Assembly: GCF_046097065.1 (NCBI RefSeq)
Contig: NZ_CP175563.1
Location: forward strand, 992,001-1,056,000
Reading direction: 5' to 3'
DNA: 64,000 nt
Source of the DNA: Syntrophus buswellii
GTDB taxonomy: Bacteria; Desulfobacterota; Syntrophia; Syntrophales; Syntrophaceae
Shown: piece after piece, positions 24,683 through 33,749 of the stretch
Numbering within the stretch: position 1 is the stretch's first letter
Layout of the letters: the number at the start of each line of letters is the position of its first letter
Position numbers and translations under genes: made by a program
The notes under the pieces: model-generated
The model's input: only the letters and a program-made list of their open reading frames with translations
Told to the model about the DNA's origin: nothing
Databases searched by the model: none

Positions 24683-25641
24683 TTATGGGGAATCGTTCAT
24701 TCGTCATCAGTGAAATTGCGGAGGATCTCCGAAGCGAGGGGATAGCGGTGGAGATTGCCGGATCGGCGAACAGGGTCGTGGAGCATCTTAAAAACATCGA
24801 GCTGGCCGATGACCGCTCTCTCACGTTTTACATAGGCAGGGACCCGATGGCGCTGGATCATCTGAAAGAATGTTCCGTGCTCTGTCTGCCCGGGGTAAAG
24901 CCCGAGAATGAGACCGTCACAAGCCTTTTTACAGAGGATCCAAAACTGGCCTTTTACATCGCGGCGCAGAAATTCATGCCTGAACCGCCTCCAACGGGCG
25001 TGCACCCCACGGCCATTCTTCATCCCGAGGCGAGGGTCCACCTATCCGCCTCTATTGGACCGTTCTGCCTCATCGATAAATGCGTGATCGGTGAGGGGAC
25101 GCATATTCAGTCTCATGTCCGCATCGGAGAGAACACCCGCATCGGGAAAAACGTCCAGGTCGAAACGGGGACTTATGTCGGCGCCACCGGTCAGGTCTGG
25201 GCCTGGGACAAACGGGGCAGGAAGTGGATCATGCCTCAATTGGGAGGGGTGGTCGTCGAAGACGACTGCTTTATCGGATCCAATGTGTCGATTGTCAGGG
25301 GGGCCCTGCAGGATACCATACTGGAGAGAGGCTGCAGGATTGCCCACGGGTCGATGATCGGGCACAACTGTCATTTCGGGAGGGAAACGTTTGTTTCCAA
25401 TGGCGTAGCGATTGCCGGCGCTGTGACGACTGGAAAATATTGCTTTCTGGGGTCCGGATCACGATACCGCCCCGGCATCCGCCTGGGGGACAATGTCACC
25501 GTGGGGGTGGGTGCGGTTGTCATCGAGAGTTTTCCCGATGAAGGCGCCGTTCTTGCCGGGGTACCCGCAAAGATCATAAAGAGAGCCCACTTGGGCGAAA
25601 AGCTTACAGGGTTTCCCGTCAAGCCCAATGCCATCCGATGA
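24679..25641 (+). CDS. LpxD-like left-handed beta-helix acyltransferase B
   Basis: The 320-residue protein has the same plan as the product of 21783-22700: an N-terminal domain (1-105), then hexapeptide repeats (VHPTAILHPEARVHLSASIG, ENTRIGKNVQVETGTYVG, VSIVRGALQDTILERG), and a His-containing coil RIAHGSMIGHNCHFGRETFV. The middle repeats carry an extra loop around WAWDKRGRKWIMPQLGG, also present in shorter form in protein A. The ATG overlaps the stop of the sugar transferase. It probably acylates a nucleotide amino sugar. Confidence 0.8.
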   Translation: MIMGNRSFVISEIAEDLRSEGIAVEIAGSANRVVEHLKNIELADDRSLTFYIGRDPMALDHLKECSVLCLPGVKPENETVTSLFTEDPKLAFYIAAQKFMPEPPPTGVHPTAILHPEARVHLSASIGPFCLIDKCVIGEGTHIQSHVRIGENTRIGKNVQVETGTYVGATGQVWAWDKRGRKWIMPQLGGVVVEDDCFIGSNVSIVRGALQDTILERGCRIAHGSMIGHNCHFGRETFVSNGVAIAGAVTTGKYCFLGSGSRYRPGIRLGDNVTVGVGAVVIESFPDEGAVLAGVPAKIIKRAHLGEKLTGFPVKPNAIR

Positions 25642-25820
25642 GGAAACCGCTGTTCTCCCATGCCCCCTATCTCTGTGCCGGGGAAGGAAACCAAGGCCAT
25701 TCTCTTTCCGATTTGCGAATTCCCGGAGCCCCGATACCTTTTCGGCGGTAATGTGGATGGAAAGTTTATGGCCAATAGCTGGATTGAACAGGAAAAACAG
25801 AGCAGGACGGGGAGTTTGAA

Positions 25821-27008
25821 GTGGAGATTGCGGGGCGCGTAAAAGAATTTCCTCCTTGGCCTTTTTTTTCGCCGGATGAAGTGGAGGCTGTGACGCGTGT
25901 TCTCCAATCCGGGCGGGTCAATTATTGGACCGGAGAGGAGGGGCGGCGTTTTGAGCGGGAGTTTGCCGATTGGGTCGGAGTGTCCCATGCCGTGGCCATG
26001 GCGAACGGAACCGTTGCCCTGGAAGCGGCCTTGTACGCCCTGGGTATCGGTCCGGGTGACGAAGTCATCGTGACGCCGCGGACCTTCATTGCGTCGGCGA
26101 GCTGCGTGGTGATGCGGGGCGCGAAACCCGTCTTTGCCGACGTGGACAGGAACAGCCAGAACATTTCGGTGGAGTCGATCCGGAAGGTTTTGTCTCCAAG
26201 GACAAAGGCCATTGTCGCTGTCCATCTTGCCGGATGGCCCTGTGAGATGGACGGGATTCTGGATGTGGCCCTCCAGCATGGTCTCAAGGTGGTTGAAGAT
26301 TGCGCCCAGGCCCATGGAGCAAAATACAGGGGAAAAGCGGTGGGTTCATTCGGCCATGCTTCGGCGTTCTCTTTTTGTCAGGATAAGATCATGACAACCG
26401 GCGGCGAAGGGGGGATGCTCCTCACCGATGACGGCGATCTCTGGGCCAGGGTTTGGTCATACAAGGATCACGGCAAGAACTACGAAAGCGTTTATCAAAA
26501 GGAACACCCACCGGGATTCCGCTGGCTTCACGACAGCTTCGGAACCAACTGGCGCATGACGGAGATGCAGGCGGCCATCGGGCGTGTTCAGCTGGAGAAA
26601 TTAATGCACTGGGTCCGGATTCGCCGCAGCAATGCAGCGATTCTGACCAGCCGGTTTGAAACACTGGATGCCCTGCGACTGACGATCCCGCCTGCGGAAA
26701 TTTTTCATTCCTATTATAAATTCTACGTGTTTGTCCGTCCGGAGCGTTTGAAGACAGGGTGGAATCGAGACCGGGTCATGAATCGGATTGCTGCAGAGGG
26801 CGTTCCCTGCTTCAGCGGGAGCTGCGGTGAGATTTACCGGGAGAAGGCCTTCAGTCGGAGCGGTTTCAAGCAGCACGATCGGCTGCCCGTCGCCAGGGAA
26901 CTTGGGGATACGAGTCTCATGTTTCTCGTTCATCCCGGCCTTTCTCCGGAGGATATGACCATGGTTGCGGACGTCGTGGAAAAAGTTATGGAGGAAGCCA
27001 GTCAATGA
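25821..27008 (+). CDS. DegT/DnrJ/EryC1-type sugar aminotransferase
   Basis: The 395-residue PLP enzyme makes amino sugars from keto sugars attached to nucleotides. Family marks are VAMANGTVALEAALYALGIG, GDEVIVTPRTFIASASCVVM, VVEDCAQAHGAKY and the PLP lysine in FSFCQDKIMTTGGEGGMLL. The start is GTG with GGGGAG upstream. Its stop overlaps the start of the CapD/WbpM gene, whose product makes 4-keto sugars, so the two are likely consecutive steps. The product would be a substrate for the GNAT or LpxD-like acyltransferases. Confidence 0.9.
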   Translation: MEIAGRVKEFPPWPFFSPDEVEAVTRVLQSGRVNYWTGEEGRRFEREFADWVGVSHAVAMANGTVALEAALYALGIGPGDEVIVTPRTFIASASCVVMRGAKPVFADVDRNSQNISVESIRKVLSPRTKAIVAVHLAGWPCEMDGILDVALQHGLKVVEDCAQAHGAKYRGKAVGSFGHASAFSFCQDKIMTTGGEGGMLLTDDGDLWARVWSYKDHGKNYESVYQKEHPPGFRWLHDSFGTNWRMTEMQAAIGRVQLEKLMHWVRIRRSNAAILTSRFETLDALRLTIPPAEIFHSYYKFYVFVRPERLKTGWNRDRVMNRIAAEGVPCFSGSCGEIYREKAFSRSGFKQHDRLPVARELGDTSLMFLVHPGLSPEDMTMVADVVEKVMEEASQ

Positions 27009-28972
27009 TTCCTCAAAGTCCCAGGAGACCAGATGGTCATGAGCAGGGGGAATCACCGCTTATGCGGAGGCTTGCCGGTGGCGTGATGGCCCCGACGTCA
27101 CAGAAACGCTTCCTCTTCTTTCTTCTCTTCGATGTGATCCTGTTCACCCTGGCCCTGTACCTCGCCTTTCTTTTCCAGTTCGATTTCTCGGCCACCATCA
27201 ACTATCCGGTCCTGGTCGGGGAGGTCCTTCCCTTTTTTGTTGCCGTTAAGCTGGTCTTCCTCTTCATGTTCCGGGTTTACGGGATCACGTGGCGCTACGT
27301 GGGAATGGGGGATCTGGTCAACCTTACGATGGCGCTGGTTCTGGCGGAGCTGCTGCTGGCGGTCTTGAGTCTGCCCCCTGTCCTTCCCTCCGAGCTGGCG
27401 ATCAACAGCCTTCCGAAACGGATCATTTTTCTGGACGGTCTGATTTCCCTGCTTCTGCTGATGGGATTAAGAATTTCCAAGCGGTTCTACCTGGAAATTC
27501 TCAGCCGCCAGGGCCGTGTCTCTCAGGGAAAAACGACCCTGATTGTGGGTGCGGGAAATACGGGCGAGATGATCCTTCGGGATATGATGCGCCTGCGCTT
27601 TGCCGATTTCTACCCGATCGGTTTCCTGGATGACAGCCCTCACCTGGCGGGGCGGTACATCCATGGCGTGCGGGTCCTCGGGGGGACGGAGCTGATGGCG
27701 GACATGATCAATCGCCACTCGGTGGATGCCGTGATCATTGCCATTACATCGCTGAATCACAAAAAGCTGACCATGCTCTACGAAACCGCCTGCAGGGCCG
27801 GAGTCAAAACCATCAAGGTCGTTCCCAGGATCTACTCGTTTGATCAGCCGGAGATCAACCTGAAGGCCCTGGAGGATATCCGCATCGAAGACCTGATGGG
27901 AAGGCAGGCGGTGACCGTCGATTTCCGGGAGATCGGGCAGTTTCTGCAGAACCGGTCGGTGCTGGTGACGGGGGCCGGCGGTTCCATCGGTTCGGAGATC
28001 GTGAGGCAGGTGTGTGCTTTTCGGCCCCGCAAGATCATTCTTTTTGACATTGACGAAACGGAGCTCCACAACCTGGCCCTGACGCTGAACAGGCTCTTCC
28101 CAACCTTGCAGGAAGCGATTCACTTCATAACCGGGGATGTGAGGGATGCACTCCGTCTCCGGGAGGTCTTTGCGGAGCTCCGGCCTGAGATCGTTTTCCA
28201 TGCGGCGGCGTATAAACATGTGCCGATGATGGAGTACAATCCCAAAGAGGCCGTCAAGGTGAACATCTTCGGGACCTGGAACCTGGTCAGAACGGCCGTA
28301 CAATACGGGGTGTTGAAATTTGTCATGATCTCGACGGATAAGGCTGTCAGGCCCACAAGTGTCATGGGGGCCACAAAGCGCATGGCTGAGTATCTGTGCC
28401 GGGCCTGTGACGGCCTGGGGGATGGGCCTACGCAGTTCGTTTCCGTGCGTTTCGGCAATGTCCTGGGAAGCCGGGGCAGTGTTCTTCCCCTTTTTCTGGA
28501 TCAGCTGAAGCACGGACAATCCCTTACCGTGACCCACCGGGACATGAAGCGCTACTTCATGACCATTCCCGAGGCGGTCACCCTGGTGCTTCAGGCTTCG
28601 GTAATCGGCCGCGGAGGTGAGGTGCTCGTGCTGGACATGGGCGAGCCGGCGAAGATCATGGATCTTGCGGAGCGGCTGATCCGGATTCACGGCCTGGAGC
28701 CCTATCGGGACATTGACATCAAGGTAACGGGCCTGCGCCCCGGTGAGAAACTCTTTGAAGAAATTCTCACGGCGGAGGAGGGAACCGAAGCCAGCCGCCA
28801 TGAAAAGATCTTTGTCGCCCGCAACGAAGAAAAATATTCCCTGGAGGAAATCGAAAAAATCCTGGGGGAATTCCGCGATGCAGTGGAGACACCGGGTTTG
28901 TATGATGACGGTGGCGTCCGGAAACTGCTTCGGAGCTATGTCAAGCATTATGACGAGCACGGAAGAGCCTGA
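27005..28972 (+). CDS. CapD/WbpM-type nucleotide-sugar 4,6-dehydratase
   Basis: The 655-residue membrane-bound enzyme has four N-terminal transmembrane segments (residues about 32-165), a first Rossmann domain (TTLIVGAGNTGEMILRDMMR) and a catalytic SDR domain starting SVLVTGAGGSIGSEIVRQVC. The active site STDKAVRPTSVMGATKRMAE has Met in place of the usual catalytic Tyr, which is characteristic of WbpM/FlaA1 enzymes. It converts UDP-GlcNAc-type sugars to 4-keto-6-deoxy sugars. GGAGG precedes the ATG at 27005, which overlaps the aminotransferase stop. Confidence 0.92.
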   Translation: MIPQSPRRPDGHEQGESPLMRRLAGGVMAPTSQKRFLFFLLFDVILFTLALYLAFLFQFDFSATINYPVLVGEVLPFFVAVKLVFLFMFRVYGITWRYVGMGDLVNLTMALVLAELLLAVLSLPPVLPSELAINSLPKRIIFLDGLISLLLLMGLRISKRFYLEILSRQGRVSQGKTTLIVGAGNTGEMILRDMMRLRFADFYPIGFLDDSPHLAGRYIHGVRVLGGTELMADMINRHSVDAVIIAITSLNHKKLTMLYETACRAGVKTIKVVPRIYSFDQPEINLKALEDIRIEDLMGRQAVTVDFREIGQFLQNRSVLVTGAGGSIGSEIVRQVCAFRPRKIILFDIDETELHNLALTLNRLFPTLQEAIHFITGDVRDALRLREVFAELRPEIVFHAAAYKHVPMMEYNPKEAVKVNIFGTWNLVRTAVQYGVLKFVMISTDKAVRPTSVMGATKRMAEYLCRACDGLGDGPTQFVSVRFGNVLGSRGSVLPLFLDQLKHGQSLTVTHRDMKRYFMTIPEAVTLVLQASVIGRGGEVLVLDMGEPAKIMDLAERLIRIHGLEPYRDIDIKVTGLRPGEKLFEEILTAEEGTEASRHEKIFVARNEEKYSLEEIEKILGEFRDAVETPGLYDDGGVRKLLRSYVKHYDEHGRA

Positions 28973-29284
28973 TGCCGTTTCGAAGACTGGGGGAGGAGCT
29001 TTCTGCACCGGAAATCCGGCCAAATAGTGCTTGCATAAAATGGATCGGGTATGTATTTGTCGCTTTCAAGTTTCTCTCTTATCTTCAGGCTTCAGCCGCG
29101 CTCCTGTTTTTCAGCCTCATAGGATTTCAAGGTGAAAGGCTGGCGGCAGCGCGTCCCATAATCGTGCCGTCCATGACAAGATATACAGAAATGGGCCGAT
29201 CGTCGGCCAAAGACATGAGGTGCTGCTGAACAGTGATTGCGGAGATCGCTATCGAAAAGATATGCTGCGGGCAACAGGAGAGTC
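28973..29284. other. Spacer between sugar-synthesis and export genes
   Basis: About 310 bp without a convincing gene. An 85-codon open frame (28972-29229) has a hydrophobic middle but no ribosome site and no recognisable family. A promoter for the export block could lie here, but I find no clear -35/-10 pair. Confidence 0.4.
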
Positions 29285-30313
29285 ATGATGACTGAACCGT
29301 TACCGAACTTGAGGCGTTCGACCTCTGTGGGTGAGGAGGAGGGAATTCACCTGCCGGATTTATGGCGGGTGGTCTGGAAACGGCGGAAGTTTATCGCGCT
29401 GCTGGCGTTTTCCGTTGTCGTTGCTACAATAGGTGTGTCGCTCTTTATGGACAACATCTATCAGGCCAGGGCCGTTATTATACCGATCACCGCTAAAGAC
29501 AGCGGAGGGGGCGGAGCGTTGTCCGCCCTGGCCTCGCAGTTCGGCGGTGTGGCGGGTGTTTCCCTGCCCGGATCGTCTTCCTCTTCGGAGATCATCAGTC
29601 TCCTGAATTCCAATATCCTGCGGGAGAAGGTTGTTGATCGGCATCGTTTGATGCCCGTTCTCTTTTATGAGCGGTGGGACAGCCGGAAAGGACAATGGAA
29701 GCGCGATGAGGGCATCAGCCTGAACCCTTTGAAATGGCTGATGAGCCTTGTAAAAGCCGCTGGTCCATCCGATCCGAAAGCTGCCGGCGGGAAGGAAGAG
29801 GAGGGGGTTCCGAAGATGTGGGATGCCCTGCGCCTTTTGAAGGGGATCGTCCAGGTCAACAGCAGCGCCAAGGATAACACGATCGTCTTGACGGTGGAAA
29901 ACAGAGATCCGGAGCTGGCGGCGAAACTCGCGACATACTTTCTTGACACGCTGACGGAGCACATGAGCTCCGAAGCGAAGCGCGTGGCCCTGATCAACAG
30001 GACCTATCTGGAGCAGCAGCTGCAGACGACGGCGGATCCTCTCATCCGGCAGAAAATCTACAACCTCATCGCCCAGCAGCTGGAAACAGCCATGATGGCG
30101 GAAGTCAAAGAGAATTTTGCCTTCAAGGTGATCGACCCCCCTAAAATACCAGACAGGAAAGTCAAGCCGAAACGGGCGCTCATGGCGGTGCTTTCCCTTG
30201 CCGCCGCCCTTTTTATGGGCGTTTTTATCGCATTTTTTATGGAGTATCTGGAAAGAGTTCAAAGGAGCGGTCGAGGAGAGGACGTGGAAACAGGAAGGGG
30301 GGAAGGGTCATGA
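29285..30313 (+). CDS. Wzz-type chain-length/polysaccharide co-polymerase protein
   Basis: The 342-residue inner-membrane protein has a cytoplasmic start, a first membrane segment (FIALLAFSVVVATIGVSLFM), a long periplasmic coil-rich domain and a second membrane segment (ALMAVLSLAAALFMGVFIAF) preceded by the proline-rich DPPKIPDRKVKPKR. This is the Wzz layout. A glycine/serine-rich stretch at residues about 60-90 is conserved in related proteins of this group. No tyrosine-kinase domain is fused and none is encoded nearby. The ATG at 29285 has AGGAGA just upstream; the stop overlaps the Wza start. Confidence 0.87.
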   Translation: MMTEPLPNLRRSTSVGEEEGIHLPDLWRVVWKRRKFIALLAFSVVVATIGVSLFMDNIYQARAVIIPITAKDSGGGGALSALASQFGGVAGVSLPGSSSSSEIISLLNSNILREKVVDRHRLMPVLFYERWDSRKGQWKRDEGISLNPLKWLMSLVKAAGPSDPKAAGGKEEEGVPKMWDALRLLKGIVQVNSSAKDNTIVLTVENRDPELAAKLATYFLDTLTEHMSSEAKRVALINRTYLEQQLQTTADPLIRQKIYNLIAQQLETAMMAEVKENFAFKVIDPPKIPDRKVKPKRALMAVLSLAAALFMGVFIAFFMEYLERVQRSGRGEDVETGRGEGS

Positions 30314-33300
30314 AGGGAAGGTTCATCTTTGTTATCTGGTCGATTTTTCTCATGCTTTCTACAGGGATTGGACATTCCTTGACCGTGGATGAAATCTGCC
30401 AGCAGAAAAATCTTACCCCCGAACAGTGCCAGCAATTGAAGGCCAGATTGTCGGCGTCGGGTGGCCAGGTTGCTCCCGGGCCCATGGACGCCGGGGTGAA
30501 AAGCCAGGAATTGGATTCTTCCGCGAGGCCCATGGAAAACCAGCAGAGAAGAGATCTTTTGGAAAGGGGAGTCATCTCCTCGCCATGGAACAAACCCGAG
30601 TCACCTGCTTTCCGGATTCCTCAAAGCGCTTTGAGCAGCGAAGAAGCCAATGGGAACTCCATGTTTGATCGCCTTCGAAAGGCTGGGAAGTACCAGGATA
30701 TTTCAACGAATCTTCGCCCCTTCGGTTACGAGTTTTTCCAGGAAACCTCCGTGCAGGTGTTTTCGGGCCGGAAGGATATCCCTGTCCCCATGAATTACGT
30801 TGTCGGCCCGGGAGATGAAGTCCGGATCATGCTGTGGGGGCGCGTCAACAGCCAGTACAACCTGATCGTGGATCGGGATGGGAGAATCACCATCCCTCAG
30901 ATTGGCCCTGTTTCCGTTGCCGGGATGACCTTTGAGCAGATGTCCAGGCAGATCATCGGCATGACGGAGCAGATGGTCGGTGCCAATATCGACATTGCCA
31001 TGGGGACCCTCAAGACCACGCCGATCTTCGTTCTTGGCGATGTGCGGCGGCCCGGCTCCTTCACCGTCGGGTCCTTTGCGACGATAACCGATGCCCTCCT
31101 TCTTTCCGGGGGACCCAGCGATATCGGATCCATGCGGAATGTGCAGCTCAAGCGGAACGGCCGCCTGGTGGCAACCTTCGATCTCTACAGTCTTCTCCTG
31201 AAAGGGGACAGATCCAGGGATCTTATTCTTCAGGCGGGGGATGTCGTCTTTGTCCCGGTGACCGGCCCTCAGGTGGGCATTGCAGGCAATGTGAAGCGGC
31301 CTGCCATCTATGAGTTGAAGGACCGTCATGACCTGGATGGGCTCTTCGAACTGGCGGGGGGTATTCTGCCCACGGCGGATACCCAGCAGATTCAGCTGTC
31401 GCGCATTCAAAGGAACGAACGGCACATCGTGGTCGATGTCGATGATAAAAGCCTGAAGGGCTCTCGAAAAGTGAAGCTCCAGGACGGGGATCTCGTCAAA
31501 GTCTTCAGCATTGTGGATCGGGACCGGAATGCCGTTTATCTGGAAGGGAATGTGAAACGCTCGGGGAAATACCAGTACAAGGCCGGCATGCGCGCTGGCG
31601 ATCTCATTAAGAGTTCTTCAGATCTGCTGGATCAATCCTACATGGACTACGCGCTCATCAAACGGATTGTGCCTCCCGACCGGAAGGAGGAACTGATTCC
31701 TTTCAACCTCGGGAAAATGCTCATGCGTCAGGATCCTGTCCATAATGTGGAACTGCGACCGGAGGATCGCATTTACGTTTTTTCCCGCTGGCTTTTTATG
31801 GATAAGCCCTATGTTACCGTAGAGGGTGAAATCAGGGGGGTCATGGCCTTCCCGGAGAATTCGGCAGGTATGGCCCCTGAAGGAGAGAAAAATCAGCTCC
31901 CATATAGTGGAAGTTATCAATCCAATCTTTTCAGAAGCGGTTGGAGCAGTGCCGGTATGGCGGTCCAGGCACCGGTCCTTCAGGAGGCCGGAGCAACCGA
32001 TCAGCTGAAGACGACAGCAACGGCTTGTGAGGTCCGCAAGGACAATGTCGATCAGGCGCTCTCACAATTTACGGCTGTCGAGAATGAGTTGAAGGCGGGT
32101 CAGAATGAGCAGATTCAGAGTTCAAGGGCTCAGGTCCAGGTCCCTCCGGGAGGAGAAGAGCAGATGCAAGCGGGAAGGGACCTATCCCTGCAGAAGAACA
32201 GGCTGCAGTTGAGTGACCATGATGCCTATGCCCTGCTCGAAAAAATACGGTTCATCAAGGAAACGCTGAGCCAGAATCAACGGACGGCAACCCGGGAAAT
32301 CCTGGAGCTTCAGGAGGAGTTGAAGAGAAGGAATCTTTATGGTCTCGCCGATCAGGTCAGGGAAGCCGCCGAGACGTTAAGGACGGAGTGCAGGGTCCCG
32401 ATGAGCGAAAATATGAGGGTTCGTGACGCGATCCTGAAGGCTGGCGGTCCGACCCTGGAAGCTTATCCGGATCGTGGTGAAATTATCCGGATTGAAGAGG
32501 GGCGGGTTTACAGGACGCTGCATTTTAATGTGGCAAAAGCAATGGCCAATGATCCCCTGGAAAATCTGGCCCTTCAAAACCGGGACAGAGTCGTTCTTCA
32601 CTCCGTCTGGGAACACGTGGAAGAAAAAAGCGTTTCCATTGAAGGCGAGGTCAAGAAACCGGGGACCTATCTCTACACCGATGAAATGACGGTGAGGGAC
32701 CTTGTCTTCCGCGCCGGCCAATTGATGGACTCGGCTTATCTGGATGAAGCCGAATTGTCCACCGTCGTTGTCGATGGGGGTAAGCGAGCCCGATTGGAAA
32801 AGAGACCCATCAGCCTGAGAAGGGCCCTGGCCGGGGATCCACAACACAACATCCCGTTGAAAAATCGCGATCGGCTCTTTGTAAAGCGTATCTCCGACTG
32901 GAATGTGGAGCGCTACGTGACCCTTTCCGGTGAATTCCGCTTTCCCGGGCGATACATCGTCAGCAAGGGAGAAAAGCTGTCCTCTCTCATTGAGAGGGCA
33001 GGAGGTTTTACCGATAAGGCCTATCTCCGTGGGGCGTTTTTCACGCGGGATCGAGTCCGGGAGCTTCAACAGAAGGGGCTTCAGGATTTGACGTCGCGCC
33101 TGGAACGGGATCTGCTGACCGGAGGATCGAAAGAAGTCGCCACGGCCCTTTCAACCGCGGAAGTTCAGGCAAAACAGGCTGAATTTGAGCAGAAGCGCAA
33201 GTTTGTCCAGTCTTTGAAAGAGCTGAAAGCGACGGGGCGGATGACAATCCGCGCGGATCTGATGCAGCTGCAGGGAAGTGAGTATGACATTGAACTTGAG

Positions 33301-33690
33301 GACGGGGACAGCCTTTTCATCCCCGAGGTCAACAAAGTGGTGACGGTTGTCGGCTCGGTAATGACGAACGGAAGCTTCGTCTATGAAAGCAGAAATGGTT
33401 ACGAGGATTACATCGCCATGACAGGGGGATACTCACAATATGCCGACAAGAAAAATGTCTATGTCCTGAAGGTGGATGGAAGCGCCCGGAAGGTGGACAG
33501 CGGCTTCCTGTACTGGAACGACATGAAATCACGCTGGCAGCATGGCAACGTCGGGGGGATTGAGCCTGGAGACCAGATCGTGGTGCCGGAGCAGACCGAG
33601 CGGATTGCCTGGCTGCGGGAATTTCGTGACATAACGGCCATTCTCATGCAGCTGGCCGTCACGGCCGGGGTTGTCGTCAAGGTCTTCTAG
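30310..33690 (+). CDS. Giant Wza-like export protein with multiple SLBB domains
   Basis: The 1,126-residue protein begins with a signal peptide (MKGRFIFVIWSIFLMLSTGI) and carries a Poly_export domain at about 155-235 (NYVVGPGDEVRIMLWGRVNS). Repeated SLBB domains follow, recognisable from phrases such as FVLGDVRRPGSFTV, GIAGNVKRPAIYEL, YLEGNVKRSGKYQY, VEGEIRG, IEGEVKKPGTYLY, LSGEFRFPGRYIV and VVGSVMTNGSFVY. Family members with one or two SLBB domains are about 380 residues. One SLBB is split by an insertion at about residues 510-697, rich in Gln and Glu with coiled-coil character. No lipobox Cys follows the signal peptide. It should form the periplasmic/outer-membrane export channel for the glycan. 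Its start overlaps the Wzz stop. Confidence 0.88.
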   Translation: MKGRFIFVIWSIFLMLSTGIGHSLTVDEICQQKNLTPEQCQQLKARLSASGGQVAPGPMDAGVKSQELDSSARPMENQQRRDLLERGVISSPWNKPESPAFRIPQSALSSEEANGNSMFDRLRKAGKYQDISTNLRPFGYEFFQETSVQVFSGRKDIPVPMNYVVGPGDEVRIMLWGRVNSQYNLIVDRDGRITIPQIGPVSVAGMTFEQMSRQIIGMTEQMVGANIDIAMGTLKTTPIFVLGDVRRPGSFTVGSFATITDALLLSGGPSDIGSMRNVQLKRNGRLVATFDLYSLLLKGDRSRDLILQAGDVVFVPVTGPQVGIAGNVKRPAIYELKDRHDLDGLFELAGGILPTADTQQIQLSRIQRNERHIVVDVDDKSLKGSRKVKLQDGDLVKVFSIVDRDRNAVYLEGNVKRSGKYQYKAGMRAGDLIKSSSDLLDQSYMDYALIKRIVPPDRKEELIPFNLGKMLMRQDPVHNVELRPEDRIYVFSRWLFMDKPYVTVEGEIRGVMAFPENSAGMAPEGEKNQLPYSGSYQSNLFRSGWSSAGMAVQAPVLQEAGATDQLKTTATACEVRKDNVDQALSQFTAVENELKAGQNEQIQSSRAQVQVPPGGEEQMQAGRDLSLQKNRLQLSDHDAYALLEKIRFIKETLSQNQRTATREILELQEELKRRNLYGLADQVREAAETLRTECRVPMSENMRVRDAILKAGGPTLEAYPDRGEIIRIEEGRVYRTLHFNVAKAMANDPLENLALQNRDRVVLHSVWEHVEEKSVSIEGEVKKPGTYLYTDEMTVRDLVFRAGQLMDSAYLDEAELSTVVVDGGKRARLEKRPISLRRALAGDPQHNIPLKNRDRLFVKRISDWNVERYVTLSGEFRFPGRYIVSKGEKLSSLIERAGGFTDKAYLRGAFFTRDRVRELQQKGLQDLTSRLERDLLTGGSKEVATALSTAEVQAKQAEFEQKRKFVQSLKELKATGRMTIRADLMQLQGSEYDIELEDGDSLFIPEVNKVVTVVGSVMTNGSFVYESRNGYEDYIAMTGGYSQYADKKNVYVLKVDGSARKVDSGFLYWNDMKSRWQHGNVGGIEPGDQIVVPEQTERIAWLREFRDITAILMQLAVTAGVVVKVF

Positions 33691-33749
33691 GGAGCGTAAA
33701 CAAGCTATTCTGGCTGGACGATCGGTCAGGAATTGAGAGATCAGATAAC

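Noticed and set aside
25628..25842. Two small overlapping open frames before the aminotransferase
   Set aside because: No homology or ribosome sites; the real start of the aminotransferase is the GTG at 25821.
27467..29023. 518-codon open frame on the minus strand
   Set aside because: Antisense shadow of the CapD/WbpM dehydratase gene, without family motifs.
28972..29229. 85-codon hydrophobic open frame after the dehydratase gene
   Set aside because: No ribosome site, no family resemblance, and codon use unlike neighbours.
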